In this document: in pieces, positions 1 through 6,667 of the stretch
How positions within the stretch are numbered: the stretch's first letter is position 1
Layout of the letters: the number at the start of each line of letters is the position of its first letter
Origin: Ferruginibacter sp.
Lineage (GTDB): Bacteria > Bacteroidota > Bacteroidia > Chitinophagales > Chitinophagaceae
Length of the DNA: 11,456 bases
Direction: 5' to 3'
Assembly (NCBI GenBank): GCA_025352435.1
Contig: JANXTN010000158.1
Span: 1 to 11,456 of the forward strand
Position numbers and translations under genes: made by a program
Notes under the pieces: generated by a model
Database searches by the model: none
Seen by the model: the letters and a program-made list of their open reading frames with translations, nothing else
What the model was told of the DNA's origin: nothing

Positions 1-1
1 T

Positions 2-1027
2 TATCCTCAACACAAAATTCTCCTCACTTTTTTTTCGCCTAGCGGCTATGAAGTGAGAAAAACTTACAACCAGGCTGATGCAGTTTTTTATTTACCGATG
101 GATGGAAAGACGAATGCTCAACAATTTATTTCTATCATACAGCCTTCTCTCGTTTTATGGGTAAAATATGAATATTGGTTTTACTATTTAACTGAACTCA
201 AAAGAAAAAATATTCCTGTAATATTAGTCTCAGCAGTTTTTAGAAAAAAACAGCCATTTTTTAAATGGTATGGCGGAATGTGGAAACAAATCCTACAGTC
301 TTTTAATAAAATATTTGTGCAGAATATAGAATCTGTTTCTTTATTACAGTCAATCGGTTTTGCTCAAAATACAGTAGTAACGGGTGATACAAGGTTTGAC
401 AGAGTGTTAGATAATGCTAAAAACCCAAACTCCTTACCTAATGTACTTTTAGATTTTGTAAAAAACAGCAAAGTAATAATTGCCGGCAGTACCTGGGAAG
501 AAGATGAAGAAGAATTGGTTCATTATGCAAACACAAATAACCATATTAAATTTATTATTGCTCCGCATGAAATAGATAATGAACGAATTGCAGACGTGAA
601 AAGACTATTTAAAAACTCAGTTCTTTTTTCTCAGGTAGGAAATACTGAAATTACCGACCAGATAGTCATTATTGATAACATAGGTATGCTGGCAAGTTTA
701 TACCGGCTTGCAGATGTAGCCTACATTGGTGGCGGATTTAACGACAGCGGTATTCACAATATTTTAGAAGCAGCTGTCTTCGGCAAGCCAATTATTTTTG
801 GCCCCGTTTATGAAAAATTTGCAGAAGCCACCCAACTTGTAGATGAAGGTGGGGCGTTCAGTATCGCAAATGCATTAGAACTGGAAAAATTATTGGATTC
901 CTTATTAAAAGATGAAGTTTTGCTCGCAAATACCGGAGCCATTTGCAAAAAGTACGTGCAGGAACATGGAGGTGCTACAAAAAAGATAATGGAATATCTC
1001 TACGAAAAACGTCTTCTTACCAATTGA
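2..1027 (+). CDS. waaA: 3-deoxy-D-manno-octulosonic acid (KDO) transferase, 5'-truncated by window edge
   Basis: Glycosyltransferase (GT-B fold, family GT30) that moves KDO from CMP-KDO to lipid A precursor at the inner face of the cytoplasmic membrane. The reading frame is open to base 2 and reads family-like sequence (ILLTFFSPSGYEV) before the first possible start (GTG at 53), so 53 is not the true start and the gene begins outside the window. About 341 codons are visible; the family is usually 410-430, so about 70-90 N-terminal residues are missing, including the membrane anchor and the catalytic Glu near its end. Visible family motifs are VKYEYW (about bases 158-175), a GDTRFDRV block (about 383-406), AGSTWEEDEE (about 482-511) and the C-terminal GGGF..SGIHNILEAA..GKP..FGP block (about 728-802). 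The stop is TGA 1025-1027. Its 3' end overlaps the convergent neighbour by 28 bp. Identity is firm; whether it adds one or more KDO residues cannot be read from the sequence. Confidence 0.95.
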   Translation, partial: YPQHKILLTFFSPSGYEVRKTYNQADAVFYLPMDGKTNAQQFISIIQPSLVLWVKYEYWFYYLTELKRKNIPVILVSAVFRKKQPFFKWYGGMWKQILQSFNKIFVQNIESVSLLQSIGFAQNTVVTGDTRFDRVLDNAKNPNSLPNVLLDFVKNSKVIIAGSTWEEDEEELVHYANTNNHIKFIIAPHEIDNERIADVKRLFKNSVLFSQVGNTEITDQIVIIDNIGMLASLYRLADVAYIGGGFNDSGIHNILEAAVFGKPIIFGPVYEKFAEATQLVDEGGAFSIANALELEKLLDSLLKDEVLLANTGAICKKYVQEHGGATKKIMEYLYEKRLLTN

Positions 1028-1752
1028 TCAAACTGCCGCACAGTCTCATTCTTATCGTCCCATCCAAGTTTTAATTTAAGTTCACGGCATATCCAATATT
1101 CTGCTTCAGGGTAAATGGCATAACTGTTTATCGTTTTTATGCTTCTTTCGTACATCGCATCATCGCCCCTAAATAATTCGCTTAGAAATTTAAACCTATC
1201 ATTAATTCCTATTGCTTTTCTTAAATCTTTTACCGGCGTGTCTTGTAAAGTATCGCTTAGTTCGCTGCTGTTTTGTTTGAGTCTATCGTTTAAAGAAACT
1301 TGGTTATTTGTTGGCAGCATTTCGTGTAGTTCTTTCACTGTCGCAAGTGGTGATGAAGGACTATTTTGTCTGCCGGCCAATGTCGGTACATCATCAATAG
1401 CATCAAATACTACAGCTGGTTTATTTTGGTGAGAAAATTTTATCCGATCTTCCGCATTTCTTTTAATTTCTTCTAATTCTGCTTCCATTTCTGCCTCATC
1501 TATTTGTAACACTTCTACAATTTTTTCTTCTTCTACAGGCTCATCTTTTATTTCTTCTTGTACTTGAGGGTTTATTTGTTTTGCTATCTGTATCGCAGTA
1601 GTGGCGGCGGTATTGTTAGTTGGCGGGGTAATTTTTTGAAGGTGCAAAAGCTCAGACTCAATCATTTTTACCGTCATGAGCAACTCTGCAACTGCAACCT
1701 TTTTTTGCAGTTTTTCACTTAATAAATTACAAAGTGTTTCCACCCGTTCCAT
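1000..1752 (-). CDS. Conserved Bacteroidota protein of unknown function
   Basis: A 250-residue soluble protein with no signal peptide or membrane segment. Residues 1-40 look helical. Residues 41-65 form a Thr/Ala/Gln/Pro-rich linker. Residues 66-103 are very acidic and probably coiled coil. Residues 104-150 are low-complexity. The C-terminal 75 residues look like the conserved core, with SLNDRL (153-158), DLRKAIGINDRF (176-187), FLSELFRGDDAMY (189-201) and PEAEYWICREL (215-225), ending in a basic tail. From memory, this C-terminal pattern recurs in uncharacterised Bacteroidota proteins; no function is known to me and none is assigned. The ATG at 1750-1752 is the only good start, and no Shine-Dalgarno is present, as expected for the phylum. 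It converges on and overlaps the end of waaA and is divergent from tdk. Acidic middle plus conserved tail could suit a protein-interaction role; that is inference only. Confidence 0.8.
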   Translation of the reverse strand: MERVETLCNLLSEKLQKKVAVAELLMTVKMIESELLHLQKITPPTNNTAATTAIQIAKQINPQVQEEIKDEPVEEEKIVEVLQIDEAEMEAELEEIKRNAEDRIKFSHQNKPAVVFDAIDDVPTLAGRQNSPSSPLATVKELHEMLPTNNQVSLNDRLKQNSSELSDTLQDTPVKDLRKAIGINDRFKFLSELFRGDDAMYERSIKTINSYAIYPEAEYWICRELKLKLGWDDKNETVRQFDQLVRRRFS

Positions 1753-1799
1753 ATTGTAAAATTTAAATATTATTCGATGGGTATTTGCTAAATTTTTCT

Positions 1800-1830
1800 T
1801 TTGCGCTTCAATTATAATCTTTAATCTTTG
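1800..1830 (+). promoter_or_regulatory. Possible Bacteroidota-type promoter of tdk
   Basis: In the 123-bp divergent gap, a TTTG (1800-1803) is followed 18 bases later by TAATCTTTG (1822-1830), a -7 box with one extra base compared with TAnnTTTG. A start of transcription near 1837 would leave a leader of about 40 nt before tdk. No matching box was seen for the minus-strand gene. This is a weak call because of the imperfect box. Confidence 0.27.
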
Positions 1831-1875
1831 TAGCTATGCGTTAAAGTTACGCAACACAATTATAAAATAATAAGA

Positions 1876-2445
1876 ATGTTCATAGAACCTAATATTAGGG
1901 GGGATAGAAAAGGGTGGATTGAAGTTATTTGTGGCAGTATGTTTAGCGGGAAAACAGAAGAATTAATACGCAGATTAAAAAGGGTAAAAATCGCCAACTT
2001 AAAAGTTGAGATCTTCAAACCTGCTACTGACGTGCGTTACGACGAAATAAATATTGTAAGCCATGATACAAATTCCATACACAGCACGCCGGTTGAAAAT
2101 GCGCACAGCATTTTATTAATGGCCCAGGATGTAGACGTGGTGGGCATCGACGAAGCTCAGTTTTTTGATGCAGAGATTGCATTTGTATGTGAGCAGCTTG
2201 CCTTGAAGGGTATCAGGGTTATTGTTGCAGGATTAGACATGGATTATTTAGGCAAACCTTTTGGACAAATGCCCAATCTATTAGCGATAGCAGATTACAT
2301 CACAAAACTTCATGCAATTTGTATGCGCTGCGGCGGTATGGCTAGCATTTCTTACCGCAAAATTGCCACCGGTGGGCAGGTTTTGCTCGGCGAAAAAGAT
2401 ATTTATGAGCCTCGTTGTAGGGAATGTGCGCAGATAGTTGATTAA
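1876..2445 (+). CDS. tdk: Thymidine kinase (type II, zinc-binding)
   Basis: Cytoplasmic enzyme of pyrimidine salvage that phosphorylates thymidine to dTMP with ATP (EC 2.7.1.21). The 189 residues match the usual length of type II kinases. Visible motifs are the Walker A GSMFSGKT (residues 20-27), IDEAQFFD (91-98) with Glu93 the expected catalytic base, the [12 protein letters not shown] block (119-130), and a structural zinc site made of two CxxC pairs, Cys149/Cys152 and Cys181/Cys184. All key residues are present. The ATG at 1876 gives the normal short N-terminal stretch before the P-loop. It is divergent from the unknown gene and is followed by a 285-bp gap, so it is probably transcribed alone. 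The stop codon lies within a short degenerate octamer repeat. Confidence 0.97.
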   Translation: MFIEPNIRGDRKGWIEVICGSMFSGKTEELIRRLKRVKIANLKVEIFKPATDVRYDEINIVSHDTNSIHSTPVENAHSILLMAQDVDVVGIDEAQFFDAEIAFVCEQLALKGIRVIVAGLDMDYLGKPFGQMPNLLAIADYITKLHAICMRCGGMASISYRKIATGGQVLLGEKDIYEPRCRECAQIVD

Positions 2446-2468
2446 TAGTTAAATGGTTAAATAGTTGA
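2445..2468. repeat. Degenerate octamer tandem repeat at the tdk stop
   Basis: Three consecutive 8-bp units fit ATRGTTRA: ATAGTTAA (2445-2452), ATGGTTAA (2453-2460) and ATAGTTGA (2461-2468). A further copy, ATAGTTGA, lies at 2434-2441 inside the last codons of tdk. The array starts on the last base of the stop codon. It may be slippage-derived intergenic sequence; no function is evident. Confidence 0.5.
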
Positions 2469-2522
2469 TCGGTTTGATTAAAATGCCAGTTGCAAACCGT
2501 CTACTGCTCACTCTTTTGAAGC

Positions 2523-2621
2523 ATGAACATCGGAACATCCCTGAGCATTTGTCTCCCGCTTTCTGCTGCAATCTTTTTGCCTAAAGGCAGCAAAAAGTAT
2601 TTCCGCGTCAATCAGGGCTAG
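2523..2621. repeat. Probable dispersed intergenic element with hairpin
   Basis: The gap 2446-2730 holds no convincing gene. Its centre carries an imperfect hairpin at 2573-2597: CTTTTTGC (2573-2580) pairs with GCAAAAAG (2590-2597), and TGCCT/AGGCA can form a nested inner stem. The hairpin is flanked by two related 14-mers in the same orientation, TTTCTGCTGCAATC (2560-2573) and TTTCCGCGTCAATC (2600-2613), which match at 11 of 14 positions. From memory, sequences built on TTTCCGCnnCAATC around a T-rich hairpin recur between genes in Bacteroidota, so I read this as one copy of such a repeat. The element bounds are approximate. The rest of the gap (2622-2730) is pyrimidine-rich and shows nothing else I can name. 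Confidence 0.4.
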
Positions 2622-2730
2622 TTGCATCAGTAAATCTTTTCTCATCTTTTATCGAAGCGAGCCGCTTCCCACTAGCCAATCACTACTTCCACTCCCTTCT
2701 TCCAAATAAAGCCTTTATTTTGTACTCGTG

Positions 2731-3387
2731 ATGAAACGCACTTTTGCATTGCTTAGAAAAGACATTTTGCTGGAACTTCGGCGCCAGCATACTTTTTATG
2801 GCATCTTATTATACATCGCTTCCACCGTTTTTGTAATTTATCTTTCTCTTCCTGACAGTCCGGACGGTAATGTATGGAACAGTCTTTTTTGGGTAATACA
2901 ATTATTCGTTTGCGTAAACACTGTTGCCAAGAGCTTTTTACAGGAGTCAAAGGGTTTGATGTTGTACTATTATTCCATTGCTTCCCCGGTAGAATTTATT
3001 GTAGCCAAACTACTTTTTAATATTATTTTAATGTTGTTAATGAGCTCCGTAAGCTTGTTACTTTTCTATTTTTTTTTAGATAGTCCGGTATTAAATTATT
3101 GGAGTTTTTATGGCATCGTTTTGTTAGGCGGAACGAGCATCAGCCTCACTTTTACACTAATGAGCGCCATCGCTGCAAAAGCGCAACAAAACGCCGCACT
3201 CATCGCTATTTTAGGCTTCCCGGTTATTTTACCACAATTATTATTATTGATGCGCCTAAGTAAATCGGGCTTTGCGGAAGTTTTTAGAGAAGGTGCAGTT
3301 TTACAACTAACAGGCTTAATTGCGGGTTTAGATGTATTGGTTTTTACGTTAGCAGTTATTCTTTTTCCTTTTTTATGGAAGGATTAG
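2731..3387 (+). CDS. ccmB: Heme exporter protein CcmB (cytochrome c maturation permease)
   Basis: Integral inner-membrane subunit of the CcmABC(D) machinery, which drives release of heme-loaded CcmE for cytochrome c assembly. The 218 residues match the family length (about 220). A short basic N-terminus (KRTFALLRKDILLELRRQ) is followed by six hydrophobic segments at roughly residues 20-40, 48-65, 85-112, 120-145, 153-175 and 188-213, the family topology. The N-terminal ..LLRKD..LELR.. pattern and the SPV.F..AKLL block (about residues 85-97) are typical. I chose ATG 2731 over the adjoining GTG 2728, since in-frame GTG-ATG adds only one residue. The ABC ATPase partner ccmA is not in the window. 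A racemase-family gene separates it from ccmC, 36 bp downstream. Confidence 0.9.
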   Translation: MKRTFALLRKDILLELRRQHTFYGILLYIASTVFVIYLSLPDSPDGNVWNSLFWVIQLFVCVNTVAKSFLQESKGLMLYYYSIASPVEFIVAKLLFNIILMLLMSSVSLLLFYFFLDSPVLNYWSFYGIVLLGGTSISLTFTLMSAIAAKAQQNAALIAILGFPVILPQLLLLMRLSKSGFAEVFREGAVLQLTGLIAGLDVLVFTLAVILFPFLWKD

Positions 3388-3423
3388 ATTTTTATACATC
3401 AATATAATTTAAAAAACTTAAAC

Positions 3424-4107
3424 ATGAAAATCATCGGCTTAGTAGGGGGAACAGGTTGGGTTTCCACCTTAGATTATTACAGGTATTTTAATGAACTTGT
3501 TTATAAAAATACAGATGGCGAAAGCACTGCAGAAGTTATTATCAACTCTGTAAACTATCCTGCCATTGCAAAACTTACTGCTGCAGGTAAGTGGGATGAG
3601 ATTACAAAAATAATTACAGATGCTGCCATCACCCTACAAACTGCTGGTGCGAAATGTATTTTACTTGGTGCAAATACAATGCATAATATTGCGCCACAAG
3701 TAAAGGCAGCTATCAATATTCCCTTTATTCATATTGCAGAAGAAACGGGCAAAGAAATTCTTAAAAAAGGGATTAAAAAAGTTGCGTTGCTAGGAACGAA
3801 ATATACTATGCAACTACCTTTTTTTAAAGATGTACTTGCACGCATGGGAATAGAAACCATTATACCGAATGAGAGCGGCATACAAATTATAAACGATGGA
3901 ATTTATAAGGAGTTAGCATTGGGAATAATTACGGCGGTGACAAAAGAAAATTATTTGCAAATTATGCAGAAACTTCAGCAAGAAGGTGCAGAAGGAATCA
4001 TTTTAGGCTGTACAGAAATACCGCTGCTTATAAAACCTAATGACTTTGATTTGCCACTTTTTGATACAACTTTTATACACGCAAGTGCCGCTGTAAATTT
4101 TTCTTAG
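3424..4107 (+). CDS. Aspartate/glutamate racemase-family protein with atypical active site
   Basis: Cofactor-independent racemase of the Asp/Glu/hydantoin racemase superfamily, predicted cytoplasmic, 227 residues (family about 225-245). Evidence: the N-terminal IGLVGGTGW..TLDYYR block (residues 4-20), LLGANTMH (80-87), ALLGTKYTM (121-129) and GCTEIPLL (195-202). Classical members use two cysteines. The second, Cys196 in GCTEI, is present, but the first, normally in CTNTMH, is Gly82 here; Cys78 lies four residues earlier and is unlikely to replace it. Single-cysteine members exist: E. coli YgeA is known to have Thr in the first position and to act preferentially on L-Asp/L-Glu. The true substrate and activity are therefore uncertain. 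The gene starts at ATG 3424, 36 bp after ccmB, and ends 9 bp before the first ATG of ccmC, a position with no known link to cytochrome maturation. Confidence 0.87.
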   Translation: MKIIGLVGGTGWVSTLDYYRYFNELVYKNTDGESTAEVIINSVNYPAIAKLTAAGKWDEITKIITDAAITLQTAGAKCILLGANTMHNIAPQVKAAINIPFIHIAEETGKEILKKGIKKVALLGTKYTMQLPFFKDVLARMGIETIIPNESGIQIINDGIYKELALGIITAVTKENYLQIMQKLQQEGAEGIILGCTEIPLLIKPNDFDLPLFDTTFIHASAAVNFS

Positions 4108-4116
4108 GATGAAATA

Positions 4117-4932
4117 ATGTCTGATATTCGAAAAAGAAATTACACGACTAAAGGCAATAAAATACCGGGTTTAACGAAAACTCAAACAATCATTACCCTT
4201 ATCTTTGCGGCGTTAATAAAAAATAGCAATATTTTGAGGAAAAACTGGTGGAAAATATTATCTTTTCTTTTACTTGCTTACACAATCGTAGCAGGTTTTA
4301 TCCTTACAGTTCCCCGCCTTCCCATTCTAAACGAAACTATACGAAACATGTATTTTCATGTTTGTATGTGGTTTGCAATGATGGTCCTTTTTATCCTGAG
4401 CGCCATCTACAGCATTCGTTACCTCCGAAATTTTAACCATAGTTATGATATTTATGCGGCATCATATGCTACACTCGGTTGCATATTTGGCTTGCTTGGA
4501 TATTTAACAGGCATTGAATGGGTGTCCGTTACCTGGATTACAGATCAGGGACAATCATTTGCAAGTGTGCTTAAGGAACCAAAACTTATTGGAGCCGCCA
4601 TTGCATTACTTATCTATGGAGCATATTTCGTATTACGAGGCTCCTTCACCGATATGGACAAACGTTCCAGAGTAAGTGCAGTGTACAATATTTTTGCGTT
4701 TGCCATGTTATTTCCTTCTATATGGATCATCCCAAGGCTTGTTGGTAGTTTGCATCCAGGCGCTCCGGGTAGTGAAAGTGGTAATCCAGCCTTGGATAAA
4801 AATGATATGGATTTGGGAATGAGAGCTGTTTTCTACCCTGCAGTAATAGGCTGGACTTTGCTTGCCGTGTGGATTGCAACCATAAAAATAAGACTACAAT
4901 TAATCAGAGATAAAAGTTTGATAAATGCATAA
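4117..4932 (+). CDS. ccmC: Cytochrome c biogenesis protein CcmC/CcsA family, degenerate WWD motif
   Basis: Inner-membrane heme-handling protein that loads heme onto the chaperone CcmE. Read from ATG 4117 it has 271 residues; family similarity begins at about residue 41 (RKNWWKIL), so the first 40 residues may be non-coding and TTG 4234 is a plausible true start giving about 232 residues. Six hydrophobic segments lie near 47-66, 80-99, 113-131, 157-174, 188-206 and 239-256. Both expected axial heme ligands are present: His81 (MYFHV) and His213 (SLHPG). The loop between TM3 and TM4, which normally carries the tryptophan-rich WWD motif (WGxxWxxD), keeps Trp135 and Trp140 but then reads ITDQGQSFASVLKEPKLIG, with the later Trp missing and extra residues. 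NETIRN (72-77), YNIFAFA (190-196) and YPAVIGWTLL (240-249) are otherwise typical. It overlaps the CcmD-like gene by 8 bp, indicating cotranscription. Confidence 0.88.
   Translation: MSDIRKRNYTTKGNKIPGLTKTQTIITLIFAALIKNSNILRKNWWKILSFLLLAYTIVAGFILTVPRLPILNETIRNMYFHVCMWFAMMVLFILSAIYSIRYLRNFNHSYDIYAASYATLGCIFGLLGYLTGIEWVSVTWITDQGQSFASVLKEPKLIGAAIALLIYGAYFVLRGSFTDMDKRSRVSAVYNIFAFAMLFPSIWIIPRLVGSLHPGAPGSESGNPALDKNDMDLGMRAVFYPAVIGWTLLAVWIATIKIRLQLIRDKSLINA
4200..4207 (+). promoter_or_regulatory. Exact -7 box inside the annotated 5' end of ccmC
   Basis: TATCTTTG fits TAnnTTTG exactly and is followed by CGGCG, a common Bacteroidota promoter context. A transcript beginning about 7 bases downstream would start near 4214 and give a leader of about 20 nt before the in-frame TTG at 4234, exactly where CcmC family similarity begins. 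No good TTTG -33 element is visible at the usual distance. The call is inferred from motif and position. Confidence 0.4.
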
Positions 4933-5152
4933 ACGTAAATTTCTTTTTGCCCGTTTATTATGTCTTTTCGCGGCTTTGTTTTCGCAACTTTTTTCTTTTG
5001 CACAAGCAAAAGAAGTAGAAATGGCAGACACGATGAGAAGCAACGGCAAAATATATATTGTAGTAGCTGTTTGCCTTACTATTTTAACAGGGCTGTTTTT
5101 ATATGTTCTTTCTCTGGATAGAAAAATTTCAAAAATGGAGAAAGAAGCCTGA
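4925..5152 (+). CDS. CcmD-like small membrane protein
   Basis: 75 residues. Residues 1-7 are basic (KRK), 8-27 are hydrophobic and end in a possible signal-peptidase-like region (SFAQA), and 42-64 form a transmembrane helix followed by a basic/acidic tail (LDRKISKMEKEA). The MADTMRSNGKIYIVVAV core followed by LDRKI matches my recollection of the short CcmD-family proteins that follow ccmC in Bacteroidota. CcmD stabilises the CcmABC-CcmE complex during heme transfer; assignment here depends on size, topology and the 8-bp overlap with ccmC. It may be one- or two-pass depending on whether the first segment is cleaved. No Shine-Dalgarno is visible; translational coupling to ccmC is likely. A 74-bp gap separates it from the dehydrogenase. 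Confidence 0.75.
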   Translation: MHKRKFLFARLLCLFAALFSQLFSFAQAKEVEMADTMRSNGKIYIVVAVCLTILTGLFLYVLSLDRKISKMEKEA

Positions 5153-5226
5153 AGATTTTAATTAAATACAAATAAGTAAATACGTATACTTTTATACAAA
5201 CAACGATTGCTAATAAAAACAATTTT

Positions 5227-6648
5227 ATGAGTTCGAATCAAAATTATAGCTTTTTTCAAAGTGTTGAAAGAAGCTTTGACAAGGCTGCAAAATTTACCAA
5301 ATTTGACCGGGGAATTTTGGAGCAGATTAAAGCATGTAACAGTGTTTATCAAATGCGTTTTCCATTAAAGAGAGATGATGGAACCATTGAAGTTATAGAA
5401 GCTTATCGTGTACAACACAGCCACCACAAGGCCCCATGCAAAGGTGGTATTCGTTTTAGTGATGAAGTGAACCAGGATGAAGTAATGGCATTGGCGTCTT
5501 TGATGACTTACAAATGTGCGATCGTAAATGTTCCTTTTGGTGGAGGCAAAGGTGGTATTAAAATAAATCCCAAAAATTATTCTGTTTACGAGCTGGAAAA
5601 AATCACCCGCCGTTACACAGCAGAACTGGTAAAGAAAAATTTTATTGGTCCCGGTATTGATGTGCCGGCGCCGGATTATGGAACAGGTTCCAGAGAGATG
5701 AGCTGGATAGTAGATACTTACCAATCATTAAAGCCCGGAGAGATAGATGCAGCAGGTTGTGTAACAGGAAAGCCGGTAACGCAGGGTGGTGTCCGTGGTC
5801 GGACAGAAGCAACCGGTTTGGGCGTTTATTTTGGTATCAGAGAAGTTTGCAACATGCCTGAGGTCATGAAACGTCAAGGCTTGGAAGTTGGTATTAAAAA
5901 TAAAACGGTTATTGTACAGGGCCTGGGAAATGTCGGTTATCACTCAGCGAAATTTTTTAGAGAAGGTGGTGCAAAAGTGATTGCCTTGGCAGAATATGAA
6001 GGCGCCATCATGAATGCTGATGGTCTGAATGAAGAAGAAGTTTTTCAACACAGAAAGGCGACTGGTTCTATTTTAAATTTCCCCGGAGCAACCAACCTGG
6101 TAAACAATACAGATGCTTTAGAAATGGAATGTGATATTCTCATTCCTGCTGCGCTAGAAAACGTAATAAATGGTCAAAATGCGCAGAGGGTAAAAGCAAA
6201 AATTATAGGAGAGGCTGCTAACGGACCTTGTACACCTGAGGCTGATGAAGTGTTTCAGCAAAAAGGAATTCTCTGTGTGCCGGATATGTATTTGAATGCA
6301 GGTGGAGTAACGGTTAGTTATTTTGAGTGGTTAAAAAATCTTAGCCATGTACGCTATGGCCGTATGGAAAAACGTTTTACTGAGAATTTAAACACGCATA
6401 TTTTATCTCAAATGGAGACATTAACGGGTAAAAAGGTTGAAGATAATGAGCGTAAATTTATTATGCACGGGCCTGAAGAAGTTGATCTTGTACATAGTGG
6501 TTTAGAGGAAAGCATGATTACTGCTACAAGAGAAATTATGGATATTTGGTTATCAAATCCGCTTATACCTGATATGAGAACTGCAGCTTATGTAAATGCA
6601 ATAAACAAGGTTGCTACAAGCTATGGTGAATTAGGAATTTTCCCATAA
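5227..6648 (+). CDS. gdhA: Glutamate dehydrogenase (Glu/Leu/Phe/Val dehydrogenase family)
   Basis: Cytoplasmic enzyme for reversible oxidative deamination of glutamate to 2-oxoglutarate and ammonia. The N-terminal substrate domain (about 1-205) has HHKAPCKGGIRF (66-77) with Lys72 for the substrate carboxylate, VPFGGGKGGI (102-111) with catalytic Lys108, and APDYGT (148-153) with Asp150. The Rossmann domain (about 206-370) has GLGNVG (232-237), with Glu256 after the second strand, which might favour NAD but does not settle it. NAGGVTVSYFEW (357-368) contains the Ser expected at the glutamate side-chain site; leucine and valine dehydrogenases differ here, which favours glutamate. At 473 residues it is longer than the usual 415-450, with extra sequence at about 371-425 (after SYFEW) that includes a charged stretch. 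The 74-bp upstream gap contains TACTTTTA (5187-5194), one mismatch from the -7 consensus. A strong terminator follows the stop. Confidence 0.95.
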   Translation: MSSNQNYSFFQSVERSFDKAAKFTKFDRGILEQIKACNSVYQMRFPLKRDDGTIEVIEAYRVQHSHHKAPCKGGIRFSDEVNQDEVMALASLMTYKCAIVNVPFGGGKGGIKINPKNYSVYELEKITRRYTAELVKKNFIGPGIDVPAPDYGTGSREMSWIVDTYQSLKPGEIDAAGCVTGKPVTQGGVRGRTEATGLGVYFGIREVCNMPEVMKRQGLEVGIKNKTVIVQGLGNVGYHSAKFFREGGAKVIALAEYEGAIMNADGLNEEEVFQHRKATGSILNFPGATNLVNNTDALEMECDILIPAALENVINGQNAQRVKAKIIGEAANGPCTPEADEVFQQKGILCVPDMYLNAGGVTVSYFEWLKNLSHVRYGRMEKRFTENLNTHILSQMETLTGKKVEDNERKFIMHGPEEVDLVHSGLEESMITATREIMDIWLSNPLIPDMRTAAYVNAINKVATSYGELGIFP

Positions 6649-6667
6649 TTAATATTTTGAAATTTTA

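Noticed and set aside
53..1027. waaA read as starting at GTG 53
   Set aside because: The frame stays open to base 2 and the upstream residues match the family, so the start is outside the window.
1139..1432. Plus-strand open frame of 97 codons
   Set aside because: Antisense to the unknown protein gene; Ser/Leu-rich composition typical of a shadow frame.
2523..2621. Possible 32-codon gene (ATG 2523 to TAG 2619-2621) in the tdk-ccmB gap
   Set aside because: It spans the hairpin and both direct repeats, has no promoter or neighbour support, and is best explained as a by-product of the repeat element.
4540..4590. Frameshift in ccmC explaining the missing WWD residues
   Set aside because: Read in the other two frames, this stretch gives no WGxxWxxD-like sequence and one frame hits a stop; the surrounding frame is continuous and family-like on both sides.
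5365..5724. Minus-strand open frame of 119 codons
   Set aside because: Lies wholly antisense to the conserved catalytic region of glutamate dehydrogenase and resembles no family.
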